Below are positions 1-7,775 of a stretch of DNA of 13,146 bases, one piece after another. Each line of letters opens with the position of its first letter. Positions within the stretch are counted from its first letter, which is position 1. Below the pieces are notes generated by a model. That model made no database searches. It was not told the DNA's origin and saw only the letters and a program-made list of their open reading frames with translations. A program made the translations under genes and the position numbers. Origin of the DNA: Planctomycetota bacterium (GTDB lineage Bacteria > Planctomycetota > Brocadiia > SM23-32); NCBI GenBank assembly GCA_018400625.1, contig JAGYMJ010000070.1, positions 1 through 13,146 of the forward strand. Direction: 5' to 3'.

Positions 1-16
1 GCTAAAACGACGTGTC

Positions 17-34
17 GTCCCGAAGGGACTTTTT
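17..34 (+). terminator. Short hairpin followed by five T, terminator-like
   Basis: GTCCC (17-21) and GGGAC (25-29) form a 5 bp stem with a GAA loop, followed directly by TTTTT (30-34). On the plus strand this has the shape of a small intrinsic terminator for a gene lying left of the window. The stem is short, and the overlapping inverted repeat ACGAC/GTCGT (8-12, 15-19) could compete with it. It lies in the probable 3' exon flank of the group II intron. Seen in sequence; function inferred. Confidence 0.35.
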
Positions 35-44
35 ACCGGAAAGG

Positions 45-83
45 AGTATATTTAGCGCAGTTATTTAGTGAACGGCATATACT
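45..83. repeat. 7 bp inverted repeat in the intron 3' flank
   Basis: AGTATAT (45-51) and ATATACT (77-83) are perfect inverted copies separated by 25 bases. The repeat sits where the intron leaves off and host sequence resumes. It could be the last helix of the intron or part of the target site. Seven AT-rich base pairs could also arise by chance. Confidence 0.25.
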
Positions 84-109
84 AACACACGAGTGGCAAA
101 AGGTAGAGT

Positions 110-252
<143 letters not shown>

Positions 253-275
253 GTTCAAATAATCACGATCTGCGC

Positions 276-1739
276 TCACGGATGGCTTCGCCTGCGCTTC
301 CCAAGACAGATCAGCCCCAGCCGGTTCTCCAGATATTGATCCGGCCAGCGTAGGGCTGCTTCTGTGCGCACCTTGTATTTCCTGCGTAGCCAATGGCGTA
401 GCCGCTTTCGCACATGTGCGTCCACGGCTCGGTACGCGTTGCTCACCGGGCCCACGCAGAAGTAATTCGACCATCCACTTAACAGTCGATTTAGCTTTTG
501 CACGACCTCTTGTTCACTTGCGGTTATGCCCGCCGGGTCCGTGAGCTCCCGGATTGAATCGAATACTCGGGCGATTCGTTTCCGAGAAGGCTTGGTCCCG
601 ATGTAACACCTCCCGCTTTTAGGTGAGTAACACCTACCTATGGTATATCCGAGGAAATCTACGGTTTCCTCCGGCAGGTAGCATATAGAGGTTTTCTGTT
701 CGTTCACTGTAAGCTTCAGTTTTTCCATAATCTGCCGCATACTTGCTTCCGCCTTCTCGGCAGTTCCTTTGCAGCATATCACGAAATCATCCGCATAATT
801 CACAATGTGAGCATCAAGCCTCTTCCCGTGTCCAAACAGTTTCCAGGCCACTATAAACCGGCGCATATACACGTTGGCCAGAAGCGGTGATATGGGAGCG
901 CCCTGCGGCGTCCCTTGCTTTTCGTCTTTTGCGCGAGTAGTCCTCTCTGTATTTCCTTCATCGTCGGTCTCTTCTACTGGCATCTGAAGCCACGTCTTTA
1001 CCAAATGCAGCATCTTGCCGTCGCTTACGCGACGCGCTATTGACTTCATCAAGTCCGCGTGAGGAATACTGTCAAAATACCCGCTCAAATCCGCATCAAC
1101 CACCTCCCGATGGCCACTGTTGAGCAGGCCGTGCACTTTCCTGATCGCATCATGTGCGTTTCGGCCCCTCCTGTACGCATATTGCTCCGGTTGCAAGTCC
1201 GCCTCGAATATGGGCTCAAGAATTATGACCGCAGCCATCTGAACCACCCTGTCCCGGATGGTAGGGATGCCCAGCGGCCGCTTCTTGCCGTTTGGTTTCG
1301 GTATCCATACCCGCCTTACCACCTGAGGGTTGTATGTCCCTTCCCTCAGTTCCTTCGCCAGTTCACACAGCCACCGTTCTCTGCCATACGATTCAATATC
1401 GTTGAAATCCTGACCGTCCACCCCGGGCGCACCGCCGTTGGCTTTGCACCGCCGATAGGCAAACTCCAGTATGTCCTCACGATATATCTTATCATATAGA
1501 CTATAGAAACGGAAATTGTGAGATTCCTTAGCTTTTGCGTGCAACGCTACCTGTAGCTTCCGAACCTTTCTCGGAGTTCTTAGGCTCATACCAATCTCCC
1601 GGCTCTCGCCACTTCCTGCGTTGAACTTGAACCAAGGCCCCTTTCCTTCACCGGAATTACCCGGCTTCAGCGGTACTATGGGCCTCTCCGACTCCTTCCA
1701 CGGCCCGGCCTGTCCCTCACGGGCATCCGGTTTTAGCAT
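276..1739 (-). CDS. ltrA: Group II intron reverse transcriptase/maturase
   Basis: Multifunctional intron-encoded protein: it assists splicing of its own intron RNA and copies the RNA into DNA during retrohoming. The reverse transcriptase domain runs from about residue 85 to 370, with RWIPK-type and GIPTIRDR segments near 145-164, the catalytic Asp in DADLSGYFD (about 216), GTPQGAPISPLLAN (277-289) and the catalytic YADD at 315-318. The maturase (X) region follows, with LNRLLSGWSNYFCVG at 416-430. There is no HNH endonuclease domain; the protein ends soon after the DNA-binding region at residue 487. No frameshift is seen. ATG at 1739 has GGAGG only three bases upstream. An internal ATG at 1589 (Met51, MSLRTP) has GGGAG at better spacing and may be the real start; the first 50 codons may instead reflect conserved intron RNA. 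I do not assign a structural class. Confidence 0.93.
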   Translation of the reverse strand: MLKPDAREGQAGPWKESERPIVPLKPGNSGEGKGPWFKFNAGSGESREIGMSLRTPRKVRKLQVALHAKAKESHNFRFYSLYDKIYREDILEFAYRRCKANGGAPGVDGQDFNDIESYGRERWLCELAKELREGTYNPQVVRRVWIPKPNGKKRPLGIPTIRDRVVQMAAVIILEPIFEADLQPEQYAYRRGRNAHDAIRKVHGLLNSGHREVVDADLSGYFDSIPHADLMKSIARRVSDGKMLHLVKTWLQMPVEETDDEGNTERTTRAKDEKQGTPQGAPISPLLANVYMRRFIVAWKLFGHGKRLDAHIVNYADDFVICCKGTAEKAEASMRQIMEKLKLTVNEQKTSICYLPEETVDFLGYTIGRCYSPKSGRCYIGTKPSRKRIARVFDSIRELTDPAGITASEQEVVQKLNRLLSGWSNYFCVGPVSNAYRAVDAHVRKRLRHWLRRKYKVRTEAALRWPDQYLENRLGLICLGKRRRSHP

Positions 1740-2310
1740 TTGCCTCCACCGCAGAAGGTCTCCCGTGTTGCGTCAAAGCTCCTGTGCATGCATGCCCTTG
1801 CCAACTACCCCGGCGGAGCCGCCGGACACGTTGCTTTTACGCCTTTGCCCGGCAATAGCAGTCTTCCCCATATTGGAGGTGGGTCGACCTCCGCATTAGA
1901 CTTTTCGAGGCCTGCTCGGCATTCACTCACGTTGGGCCTGCGTGCTTGCTGAGTTGCCATTGCAACCCTTTTACATCGAAGGCTTCAGTCACTTTGTCGC
2001 CTCCGTGACTGCTTCGATTGCTACCGGCTGAAGCAACATTTGCCGGGTGGGACTTCGCTCTCCCACTGAAGCTTCGCGCCTTTCCCACGGCGCACTCCAA
2101 TCCCGTCTGAAGCAAAACACAGCCGGGTTTTTGCCACCGCCGGCCCTGTGCCGACGGGGCCAATGATACACCACTACGAAAGCGCCGCCCAATCGGGCCC
2201 TCCACCGACCAAAGACGACAATTAACGATTGCAGAAATTTCTGCGTTTCTCGTGCTGCTTCGGCGTTTGCCCCCGGTACCATTCCAAAGCGGCGCTGGTC
2301 GCGCACGCAC
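1740..2310 (-). ncRNA. Group II intron 5' RNA domains (I to IV leader)
   Basis: No convincing protein is encoded here; short open frames on both strands match nothing I know. The stretch is rich in helices expected of a ribozyme. A long hairpin pairs ATCGAAG (1975-1981) with CTTCGAT (2012-2018) and CAGTCAC (1986-1992) with GTGACTG (2005-2011). Another pairs GTGGGA (2047-2052) with TCCCAC (2061-2066). A 14-base perfect palindrome, GCAGAAATTTCTGC, lies at 2231-2244. The length of about 570 bases between the GTGCG 5' end and the protein start is normal for domains I-III plus the domain IV leader. I cannot assign EBS1, EBS2 or individual domain boundaries with confidence. Confidence 0.7.
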
Positions 2311-2329
2311 TCCAAAAAAGTTATGGTGA

Positions 2330-3454
2330 TCAGCCGGTTGCTTTATTGATTAAGACTTTCAACCTTGCTGTTTCCGACTGGATTTTGCCGGCCAATATAT
2401 CCTCTTCGGTGAAGGCGGCCATGAGTATTTCTCGCTCTTTCCTCCTGCTATGATCGTAGGTGATAAAAATGTTTCCCTCTTCGTCCTGATCGCCGTCCGG
2501 ATAAGAAATACTGGAACGTTCGTCAAGCAGCACGTTATGCGGCCAGCTTTTTCCTTCGTCATCAGATAAGAAAGCTTTAAGATGCGAACGGGTTCCTTTT
2601 GATTCGCCGTCGGCAAAATCCCCTTCATCAGGATCATGACGCACTAAAAGCAGGCGTCCTGAAGCAAGACGGCAGATAAAGAAGCGGCTTCGGGGGTGGG
2701 GTATATTTGAAGGTTTCAAATCGCTCCAGGTCTGTCCGCCATCCTCTGATATGCTTTCACCGATGCCATAATTCGTTCTGACAAGCATCCATAGTTTCTT
2801 GTTTTCAAGTTCCACTATCATGTGTTCGTCATGATTTCGGTATTCAGGCGGAACGTCACAAGCACCGCGTTGCGCCCAGGTCCGCCCCTGGTCCCGACTG
2901 GCCCACATGGCCGCACTTCCCGCTTCGCGTTTATGCCACAGGGAGACCGGCAGAGCCCATTCACCATTTGAAAGAACGATAGGTTTGCACATCATTACCC
3001 CATCGCAGAGTCTTCTTGGCGCCGACCATTTTGCACCTGCGCCTTCCGACTCATTTGCGGTAATAGTCCATACCCCCGAGCGGGTTCCAAATCTGTCGCG
3101 GCTGTCATGCTGGGCCCAGAACAGCCAGATTTGTCCATCCGGGGCCATCCAGATTTCGGGGTCGAAGGCGCGCACCGGCCCTTCTCCGGGGTCAACAATT
3201 AATTTCTCATCCGACCATGTATGCCCCCTGTCTTCACTGATGGCGAGCATGACATAATTGTTCTTATCTTCCCCTGGTGTTATGCCCCCATACCAGACGG
3301 CCCAAAGGCGTCCGTCGCGCCCGCATGCCAGGCTTGAAATGCCCTGGAACCGGCGTGTATCAGCGCTGTAAGTGTTGTCGGGATCGCTTATGATATGGGG
3401 TGCTTTAAGGTATTCATCTCCTACTTCCTTTCTCTCTTCATCGTTTGGCATCAT
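2330..3454 (-). CDS. BNR/Asp-box sialidase-family protein
   Basis: Predicted six-bladed beta-propeller of the exo-sialidase (BNR) superfamily, 374 residues, a normal length for a single catalytic domain. Four Asp boxes are visible: SEDRGHTW (73-80), SRDQGRTW (186-193), SEDGGQTW (236-243) and SDDEGKSW (297-304). The segment TRRFQGISSLA (33-43) resembles the N-terminal arginine motif of this family, and SYPDG (317-321) could carry the active-site Tyr. There is no signal peptide, so the protein is probably cytoplasmic, unlike most secreted sialidases. Many BNR proteins of this type in environmental genomes are not proven sialidases, so sialic acid should not be assumed as substrate. The start ATG has AGGAGA seven bases upstream and lies 12 bases after the upstream gene, so it is probably cotranscribed. 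The C-terminus looks native; the intron begins just after it. Confidence 0.85.
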   Translation of the reverse strand: MMPNDEERKEVGDEYLKAPHIISDPDNTYSADTRRFQGISSLACGRDGRLWAVWYGGITPGEDKNNYVMLAISEDRGHTWSDEKLIVDPGEGPVRAFDPEIWMAPDGQIWLFWAQHDSRDRFGTRSGVWTITANESEGAGAKWSAPRRLCDGVMMCKPIVLSNGEWALPVSLWHKREAGSAAMWASRDQGRTWAQRGACDVPPEYRNHDEHMIVELENKKLWMLVRTNYGIGESISEDGGQTWSDLKPSNIPHPRSRFFICRLASGRLLLVRHDPDEGDFADGESKGTRSHLKAFLSDDEGKSWPHNVLLDERSSISYPDGDQDEEGNIFITYDHSRRKEREILMAAFTEEDILAGKIQSETARLKVLINKATG

Positions 3455-3466
3455 CTTCTCCTGAAA

Positions 3467-4336
3467 TTAATGGTTTTCAAAGTCTTCTAACTCTTGCAGT
3501 CCCTTTATTGAACCTGCCGGGGTGCGATCAAGGTCTATATGCCTCCAGCCTGGACGGGATCGGGGCAAAAAAGTTCGTTCCGGAAGTTCACGGTTAAAAT
3601 CCGGGTCGTCAAGCTGCAGACGCAGTTCATATCCCGAGTGGATTCGATGAACTGTTATCCGGTGAGGGAACGAAGTTCTGTCTGATTCGTGGTAGCGTTC
3701 CATCACCACTTCGGTATCGACATCGCCCACTATATTATATGTTTTAATGGAATTTATGGTGAAATTATAGCGGTCAACGTGAACGCTTCGCAAGGGGAAT
3801 CCGTTTAATTTCACTTCGAAAACATACACATCGGGCAGAGTCGTCATCGTCGTCGCATCCCATGTTAAACCGAGCCAGTCGGGCGGGGTGAACCATAGAA
3901 GAATTTCGTTGGGCCTGATCAGATAGGGCATTTGTTGGTAAGCGTTTTCACTGCCGGTAATGATCTCGCCGGTATCCGGTATTTCCAGCCAAAAACTTTC
4001 TTTGTGTGACCGCAAAGTGAAAATGTTTTGGCCGAATTTTTCCGTTCTCAGCCAGACTCCCGGGATAGTTCGGTCAACCGCCAACAGGCCTTTCATTGAT
4101 GGAGTTCTTTTCCATCGCGATCCGTCCTTATACGCGATCCGCAGAGACATATTGGAATCCGTCAGGGTGGAAAACATAAATGTGTTGTCATAGACTCTAT
4201 CGACAACTTCCCGGGGGGAGAGTTCAGGGGGAGGAGTTCTGAAAGTGACCGGGTACAGAGCACGGCATCCGGTGTTCATATGCCCGACCGTCAGTAAGAC
4301 AAACCATAAAAAAATAGTCGCCAGAATCTTTGTCAT
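3467..4336 (-). CDS. Exported envelope protein, probable LolA/LolB-like fold
   Basis: 289 residues with a short positively charged N-terminus and a hydrophobic segment at about 4-18, followed by HMNTGC, so Cys24 may be lipidated. The lipobox is atypical (Asn at -3 rather than Leu/Ile/Val), leaving lipoprotein status open. The mature part alternates short beta-strands (for example SLRIAYKDG, GVWLRTEK, SFWLEIPDTGEIITG) and has a helical stretch with RPNEILLWFTPPDW at about 141-154. This looks like the half-barrel of lipoprotein-carrier proteins (LolA/LolB and related families), which bind acyl chains at the outer membrane. That fold call is from pattern alone. It sits 23 bases after the duplicated secreted protein and 12 before the sialidase-like gene, so the three appear translated from one message. 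The upstream ribosome site is weak. Confidence 0.65.
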   Translation of the reverse strand: MTKILATIFLWFVLLTVGHMNTGCRALYPVTFRTPPPELSPREVVDRVYDNTFMFSTLTDSNMSLRIAYKDGSRWKRTPSMKGLLAVDRTIPGVWLRTEKFGQNIFTLRSHKESFWLEIPDTGEIITGSENAYQQMPYLIRPNEILLWFTPPDWLGLTWDATTMTTLPDVYVFEVKLNGFPLRSVHVDRYNFTINSIKTYNIVGDVDTEVVMERYHESDRTSFPHRITVHRIHSGYELRLQLDDPDFNRELPERTFLPRSRPGWRHIDLDRTPAGSIKGLQELEDFENH

Positions 4337-4359
4337 CTTTTTTATGCTTGCAATAATTT

Positions 4360-5607
4360 TTAATCCTCTTGATCCAGGTCCATTTCAATGATCTGCACCG
4401 CCCTCAGATTGGCCACTATTCTTTCATACTCGCCCTCCTGATGTTGACAGGGTACACGGAACCTATACTCACCTTCTTCGTGAAAAATCCTCGGTTTTTC
4501 GTTCCCGGATAAAAAGCTTACTATCCATACGAAATCCAGTTGTGGTGGATTGATAATACCAGGAACGGAAAACTCATCGACCAAAAAGAAACGTTCCCCT
4601 CTGACTCTTTGGAGGGTGGTGCCTTTGATCTGAACATCCATGCCTTCCATCAGCATATCCAACTTGTTGACAGAGTCTTCATTGTTTGCGGGAATGACAC
4701 AGAAAATAGGTCCTGCAGATGTTTCAAAAGCACCGCCGATCCTGATCTGTTGCCCCTCGGCGTCACGGACCCGTGATGGGAAATCACGTCGAATTTCTCT
4801 CACCGTAGCGGAGAATCGCGCATCTAAATTCCGGCTGTCGCCGATCGCCTGGTAGATACTTCGTGGTTCATACCGACTGTAAGACCTTTGCTCGTCCAAC
4901 GGTTCTTCCGTATCGTTTTCAGACTGAATCTCTTCGGCTTCGGCGTCCGCCTGAAGTTCCGCCCTCCTTTCTTCAAACTCCTGACGGGAGTATTGCGAGA
5001 CATCAACCAGGATTTCTTCAGTTTCACCGTCTTGATAACGGCATCCGAATTCAAAATTATACTGTCCTTTTTCATCGATAATCATCGAGTGGCGATTCTC
5101 GGCTTCTATACGCAATTCATAACCCGCTCGAATCGCTTCAGCCATTGCGTCAACATCATTCTCCCCAACCAATCTTTCGATCAAAATGAAATTATCCCCC
5201 GCTCTGCGCCGCAGGGTGATGCCATAGACGGATAATTCCTGGCCGCGTTCAAGTCCATCAATTAACCTTAAGCTGTCTGCATGGTCTTGAGGGACGAGCC
5301 CGATTATGTTGTTTTGTAATCGTATAGCCTGCCCTATTCTGTAAGTTTGTTCCCGGACTCTGATTTGGTTTGCCGGTACAGCCACAATGCGTTCAAATCT
5401 TTCTCTGAATTTTACATCGACATTGCGAGCGTCTCTTGAAAAACCGGCAATCTTTCCGGAGCTCACCCTGACGTATGGTTTGTGGGCAATAGTGCGATAT
5501 TCGGTAGATGTAAAGGCTTCCTGAGCGTTCAACACAACAGCAAACAGTACCAAAAACCAGCACAAAAGGGAGGCTTTAATATATGCTTTCTTATATTTTC
5601 TTTTCAT
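4360..5607 (-). CDS. Secreted protein with two tandem copies of an unknown beta-rich domain
   Basis: I do not recognise this family. The chosen start at 5607 (MKRKYKK) has CGGAG eight bases upstream and gives a clear signal peptide: basic n-region, hydrophobic core about 12-26, and a probable cleavage LNA|QEA after residue 28. An ATG 48 bases further up (5655) lacks a ribosome site and would spoil the signal. The mature protein is duplicated. Residues about 62-146 and 260-346 align: NVDVKF against NLDARF, YRIGQAIRL against QIRIGGAFE, GLVPQDHADSLRLIDGLERG against CVIPANNEDSVNKLDMLMEG, and YGITLRRRAGDNFILIERL against KGTTLQRVRGERFFLVDEF. Each copy is followed by a shorter module with Y.F...C.(Y/H)Q(D/E)GE.E.I (Cys189 and Cys387). 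An acidic Glu-rich linker separates the two halves. The pattern suggests an OB-like beta-barrel, but this is only a guess. Confidence 0.75.
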   Translation of the reverse strand: MKRKYKKAYIKASLLCWFLVLFAVVLNAQEAFTSTEYRTIAHKPYVRVSSGKIAGFSRDARNVDVKFRERFERIVAVPANQIRVREQTYRIGQAIRLQNNIIGLVPQDHADSLRLIDGLERGQELSVYGITLRRRAGDNFILIERLVGENDVDAMAEAIRAGYELRIEAENRHSMIIDEKGQYNFEFGCRYQDGETEEILVDVSQYSRQEFEERRAELQADAEAEEIQSENDTEEPLDEQRSYSRYEPRSIYQAIGDSRNLDARFSATVREIRRDFPSRVRDAEGQQIRIGGAFETSAGPIFCVIPANNEDSVNKLDMLMEGMDVQIKGTTLQRVRGERFFLVDEFSVPGIINPPQLDFVWIVSFLSGNEKPRIFHEEGEYRFRVPCQHQEGEYERIVANLRAVQIIEMDLDQED

Positions 5608-5695
5608 TAACTGGCTCCGATGAGTGATTTTATATTCCTTGTCATCATTATACATTTTGCAGTAATTTTTTGCAATGAGTAGAGATTGTAAGTAT

Positions 5696-7393
5696 TCATT
5701 TAATGCTTACCCTGAACCACCGGAAATCGGCATAGCCATTTTCTTTGAAATCATTCCAGGTGAATATCCCTATTCTGCCGCCTCTCCATGCGAAAAAACT
5801 AAAATTCATCCATTCCTCCGCCGATTCATAATCTGCACCGTTCAGGCTGAAAGAAAGCCGTGCCTCATTGAGCTTATGTTCACAACATAGCCAGATATCT
5901 TCTTGGTCCATTCCACCGATGTCTTTACAGAAAAAATCATCGCTGTATGATCGGGTATTTTCAGCGGTACTATTGATCGGCTGTTTTTTGGTATATTGGT
6001 ATCGTATATACTTCCTGCCGTTTTCCATATATACACCTATGAGTTGAGATATATCGGCCAATAGACATATTCCGGCATATTGTCCGTTGGCCATCCCCCC
6101 GGTTGATAGTAAAGTTGCCGATTTTGACTGATCGCCGATAAGTCTTTGTATAAGGGTGTTACACGCGTAATAGAACCCGCCGGGATAGGTTGGTCTGGCG
6201 GCTTTGAGACGCAGGCCGTTGGGATTTTCGGTTAATGACCAGCGATCATTTCTCGGTGCATGATTCCATTGCCACTGCGGTTTCAAATCTGGGCCGTCAA
6301 ATTCGTCGGAACTCTGAATTTGCGTTGGGGCTCCGGCTTCAACGGGTTTTTCAGCTTGCCAGACCATCTCGCCCAGTCCGTCATTGTCGATATCTTCACC
6401 AATTAACGGCCATCCATCCTGCCAATTGACAGGCAGGAGCATCAGCGGTCTGCCGATGGCCATGGCCGGGGTCTCTCCAAACATGCCGTGACATAAAAAA
6501 TGCCATGTCCCATCGGGTGTGTCCACAAGCCCGCCCTGGCTGGGGCACATGTCTTGTTCCGGTCCATGTGAATGAATGAGTTCTTTTCTCTCATAGGGCC
6601 CATAGATGTTTTTTGAACGCGCTGCAAATTGAGTTCGCCGCCCATTTTCATCCATAGGATGTTCAACATAAAATATGTAATAATATTCATTGAATTTGTA
6701 AATCTTTATGGCTTCGGTGGTGCGCCCGCCATGAATAAGAGTACCCCCATCCAGCAACTGCTCGCCGTCGCTGCTCATTTTGAACAGGAGTATTTTATAT
6801 TCACAAACGACCGAATCTCCGACAGGGAACCGCCGGGGTTCTGCCGCAGCAAAGTAAGCTTGACCATCTTCATCCCAGAAAGGGCAGCAGTCGATGAGCT
6901 TGCCATCCGTCCAGGGAACATTCATTTTCATGCGCTTTACTTCCCATGGGCCGGTTATTCGATCAGCTTTACATACAATCAACCCGATTTTGGGGCCGCC
7001 TACGTGGATGTAGAAAATGCCGTTATGATATCTCAATGAGGGAGCCCAGGCGCCGCTTCCATATCCTCTCATGCTGTTGAATGAAAAATCCTGATGCAGT
7101 TTTGATAAATCCTCAATGGCATGACCGATAATCGTCCAGTTGACCAGGTCCTTTGAATGCAGGATGGTGATACCGGGATTGAGGTGAAATGTTGAACTTA
7201 TCGCATAGTAGTCATCATCTCTACGGATCACATCCGGATCAGCATAGTCTGAAAAGAGAATAAAGTTGCGATATTTTCCGTTCCCCATATCACCACCGGA
7301 GTAATTAAAAGACGGGGCGGCAAAATGAACCCCCGTTTGTTTTACATGGATATCCGGCAAAGTTTTTTGAGTTTTGTTGTCGTTTTTTATCAT
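5696..7393 (-). CDS. GH43 family glycosidase (beta-xylosidase / alpha-L-arabinofuranosidase type)
   Basis: Five-bladed beta-propeller glycoside hydrolase acting by inversion on xylose- or arabinose-containing oligosaccharides, as known for family 43. The three catalytic acids are in place: the general base Asp52 in DYADPD, the pKa-tuning Asp168 in LIDCCPFWDEDG, and the general acid Glu227 in GGRTTEAIK. Other family signs are SGAWAPSLRYHNGIFYI (113-129) and MCPSQGGLVDTPDG (282-295). A C-terminal domain from about 360 to 565, opening with SSDEFDGPDLKPQWQWNH, matches the concanavalin-like beta-sandwich usual in this subfamily (GH43_12-like, from memory). There is no signal peptide, so it probably acts in the cytoplasm on imported oligosaccharides. 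The ATG has AAGGAGT upstream. It is the first gene of the leftward set, with a predicted promoter in front. Confidence 0.92.
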   Translation of the reverse strand: MIKNDNKTQKTLPDIHVKQTGVHFAAPSFNYSGGDMGNGKYRNFILFSDYADPDVIRRDDDYYAISSTFHLNPGITILHSKDLVNWTIIGHAIEDLSKLHQDFSFNSMRGYGSGAWAPSLRYHNGIFYIHVGGPKIGLIVCKADRITGPWEVKRMKMNVPWTDGKLIDCCPFWDEDGQAYFAAAEPRRFPVGDSVVCEYKILLFKMSSDGEQLLDGGTLIHGGRTTEAIKIYKFNEYYYIFYVEHPMDENGRRTQFAARSKNIYGPYERKELIHSHGPEQDMCPSQGGLVDTPDGTWHFLCHGMFGETPAMAIGRPLMLLPVNWQDGWPLIGEDIDNDGLGEMVWQAEKPVEAGAPTQIQSSDEFDGPDLKPQWQWNHAPRNDRWSLTENPNGLRLKAARPTYPGGFYYACNTLIQRLIGDQSKSATLLSTGGMANGQYAGICLLADISQLIGVYMENGRKYIRYQYTKKQPINSTAENTRSYSDDFFCKDIGGMDQEDIWLCCEHKLNEARLSFSLNGADYESAEEWMNFSFFAWRGGRIGIFTWNDFKENGYADFRWFRVSIK

Positions 7394-7414
7394 TCGATTA
7401 CTCCTTTATTTTAG

Positions 7415-7443
7415 ATTATATTCCTACGGTTTTAAAGATTGAA
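7415..7443 (-). promoter_or_regulatory. Predicted promoter of the GH43 gene set
   Basis: On the minus strand a perfect -10 box TATAAT (7415-7420) is preceded at 17 bases by a weak -35 box TTCAAT (7438-7443). Transcription would begin about 15 bases ahead of the GH43 start codon, leaving a very short leader with the AAGGAGT ribosome site. The weak -35 suggests activator dependence or low basal use. Seen in sequence; activity inferred. Confidence 0.45.
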
Positions 7444-7469
7444 GCGCAACCATATATATTTTCTTTTCA

Positions 7470-7766
7470 TCACCGGAGACCGGCCAGGATGTCTTTTTTC
7501 ATTTCATCAGGATTCACCGCACGCGTCAGTTCCCAGACGAAAAATGTTTCAAAACCGGCCGCCGCACCGTCCAGTGCGGTCCACAGGACGCATACATCAC
7601 GGGCAAGGCCGCCGAGAAAGATGTTTTTCACACCGCGTTCTTTCAGGTAGCCTGATAATCCGGTTGATGGGCGTGTGCCCCGGGCGTTGTCGTTGTTGCG
7701 GAATCCGCTGTATGAATCAGAGTCGGTGTCACGGCCTTTTCTCAATTTTGTGTCGATGTGCTTGTA
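7470..7766 (-). pseudogene. pncA: Nicotinamidase remnant, N-terminal half missing
   Basis: The frame encodes the C-terminal half of a nicotinamidase (isochorismatase fold; nicotinamide to nicotinate, NAD salvage). Family signatures are KLRKGRDTDSDSYSGF, with the triad Lys, and GGLARDVCVLWTALDGAAAGFE, with the nucleophile Cys. Homology extends back through YKHIDTK to 7766, where an in-frame TAA (7767-7769) stops it only seven bases after the WrbA stop codon. The first catalytic Asp and the metal-binding Asp/His residues, about 90-100 residues in the usual protein, are absent. The only possible start within it is TTG at 7745. It is therefore a broken gene, probably left by a deletion that joined wrbA to the middle of pncA. 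An undisturbed active enzyme is very unlikely. Confidence 0.8.
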
Positions 7767-7775
7767 TTAAGCGCC

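Noticed and set aside
1..100. Possible integron attC site in the intron flank
   Set aside because: Some class C introns target attC, and short palindromes are present, but the core-site consensus (GTTRRRY and its inverse) is not met: the best match GTTTTAG has T where purines are required, and no integrase or cassette is visible.
2311..2345. Intrinsic terminator in front of the intron
   Set aside because: There is a T-run, but the bases before it (GGCTGATCACC) make only a tiny imperfect palindrome with no usable loop, and it overlaps the stop codon region.
5605..5655. Upstream ATG at 5655 as the start of the duplicated secreted protein
   Set aside because: It has no Shine-Dalgarno sequence and would add 16 charged residues ahead of a standard signal peptide; the ATG at 5607 has CGGAG upstream.
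7470..7745. Intact small isochorismatase-like gene starting at TTG 7745
   Set aside because: Homology extends upstream of that TTG until a stop, the whole N-terminal half with the catalytic Asp is missing, and no ribosome site precedes the TTG.
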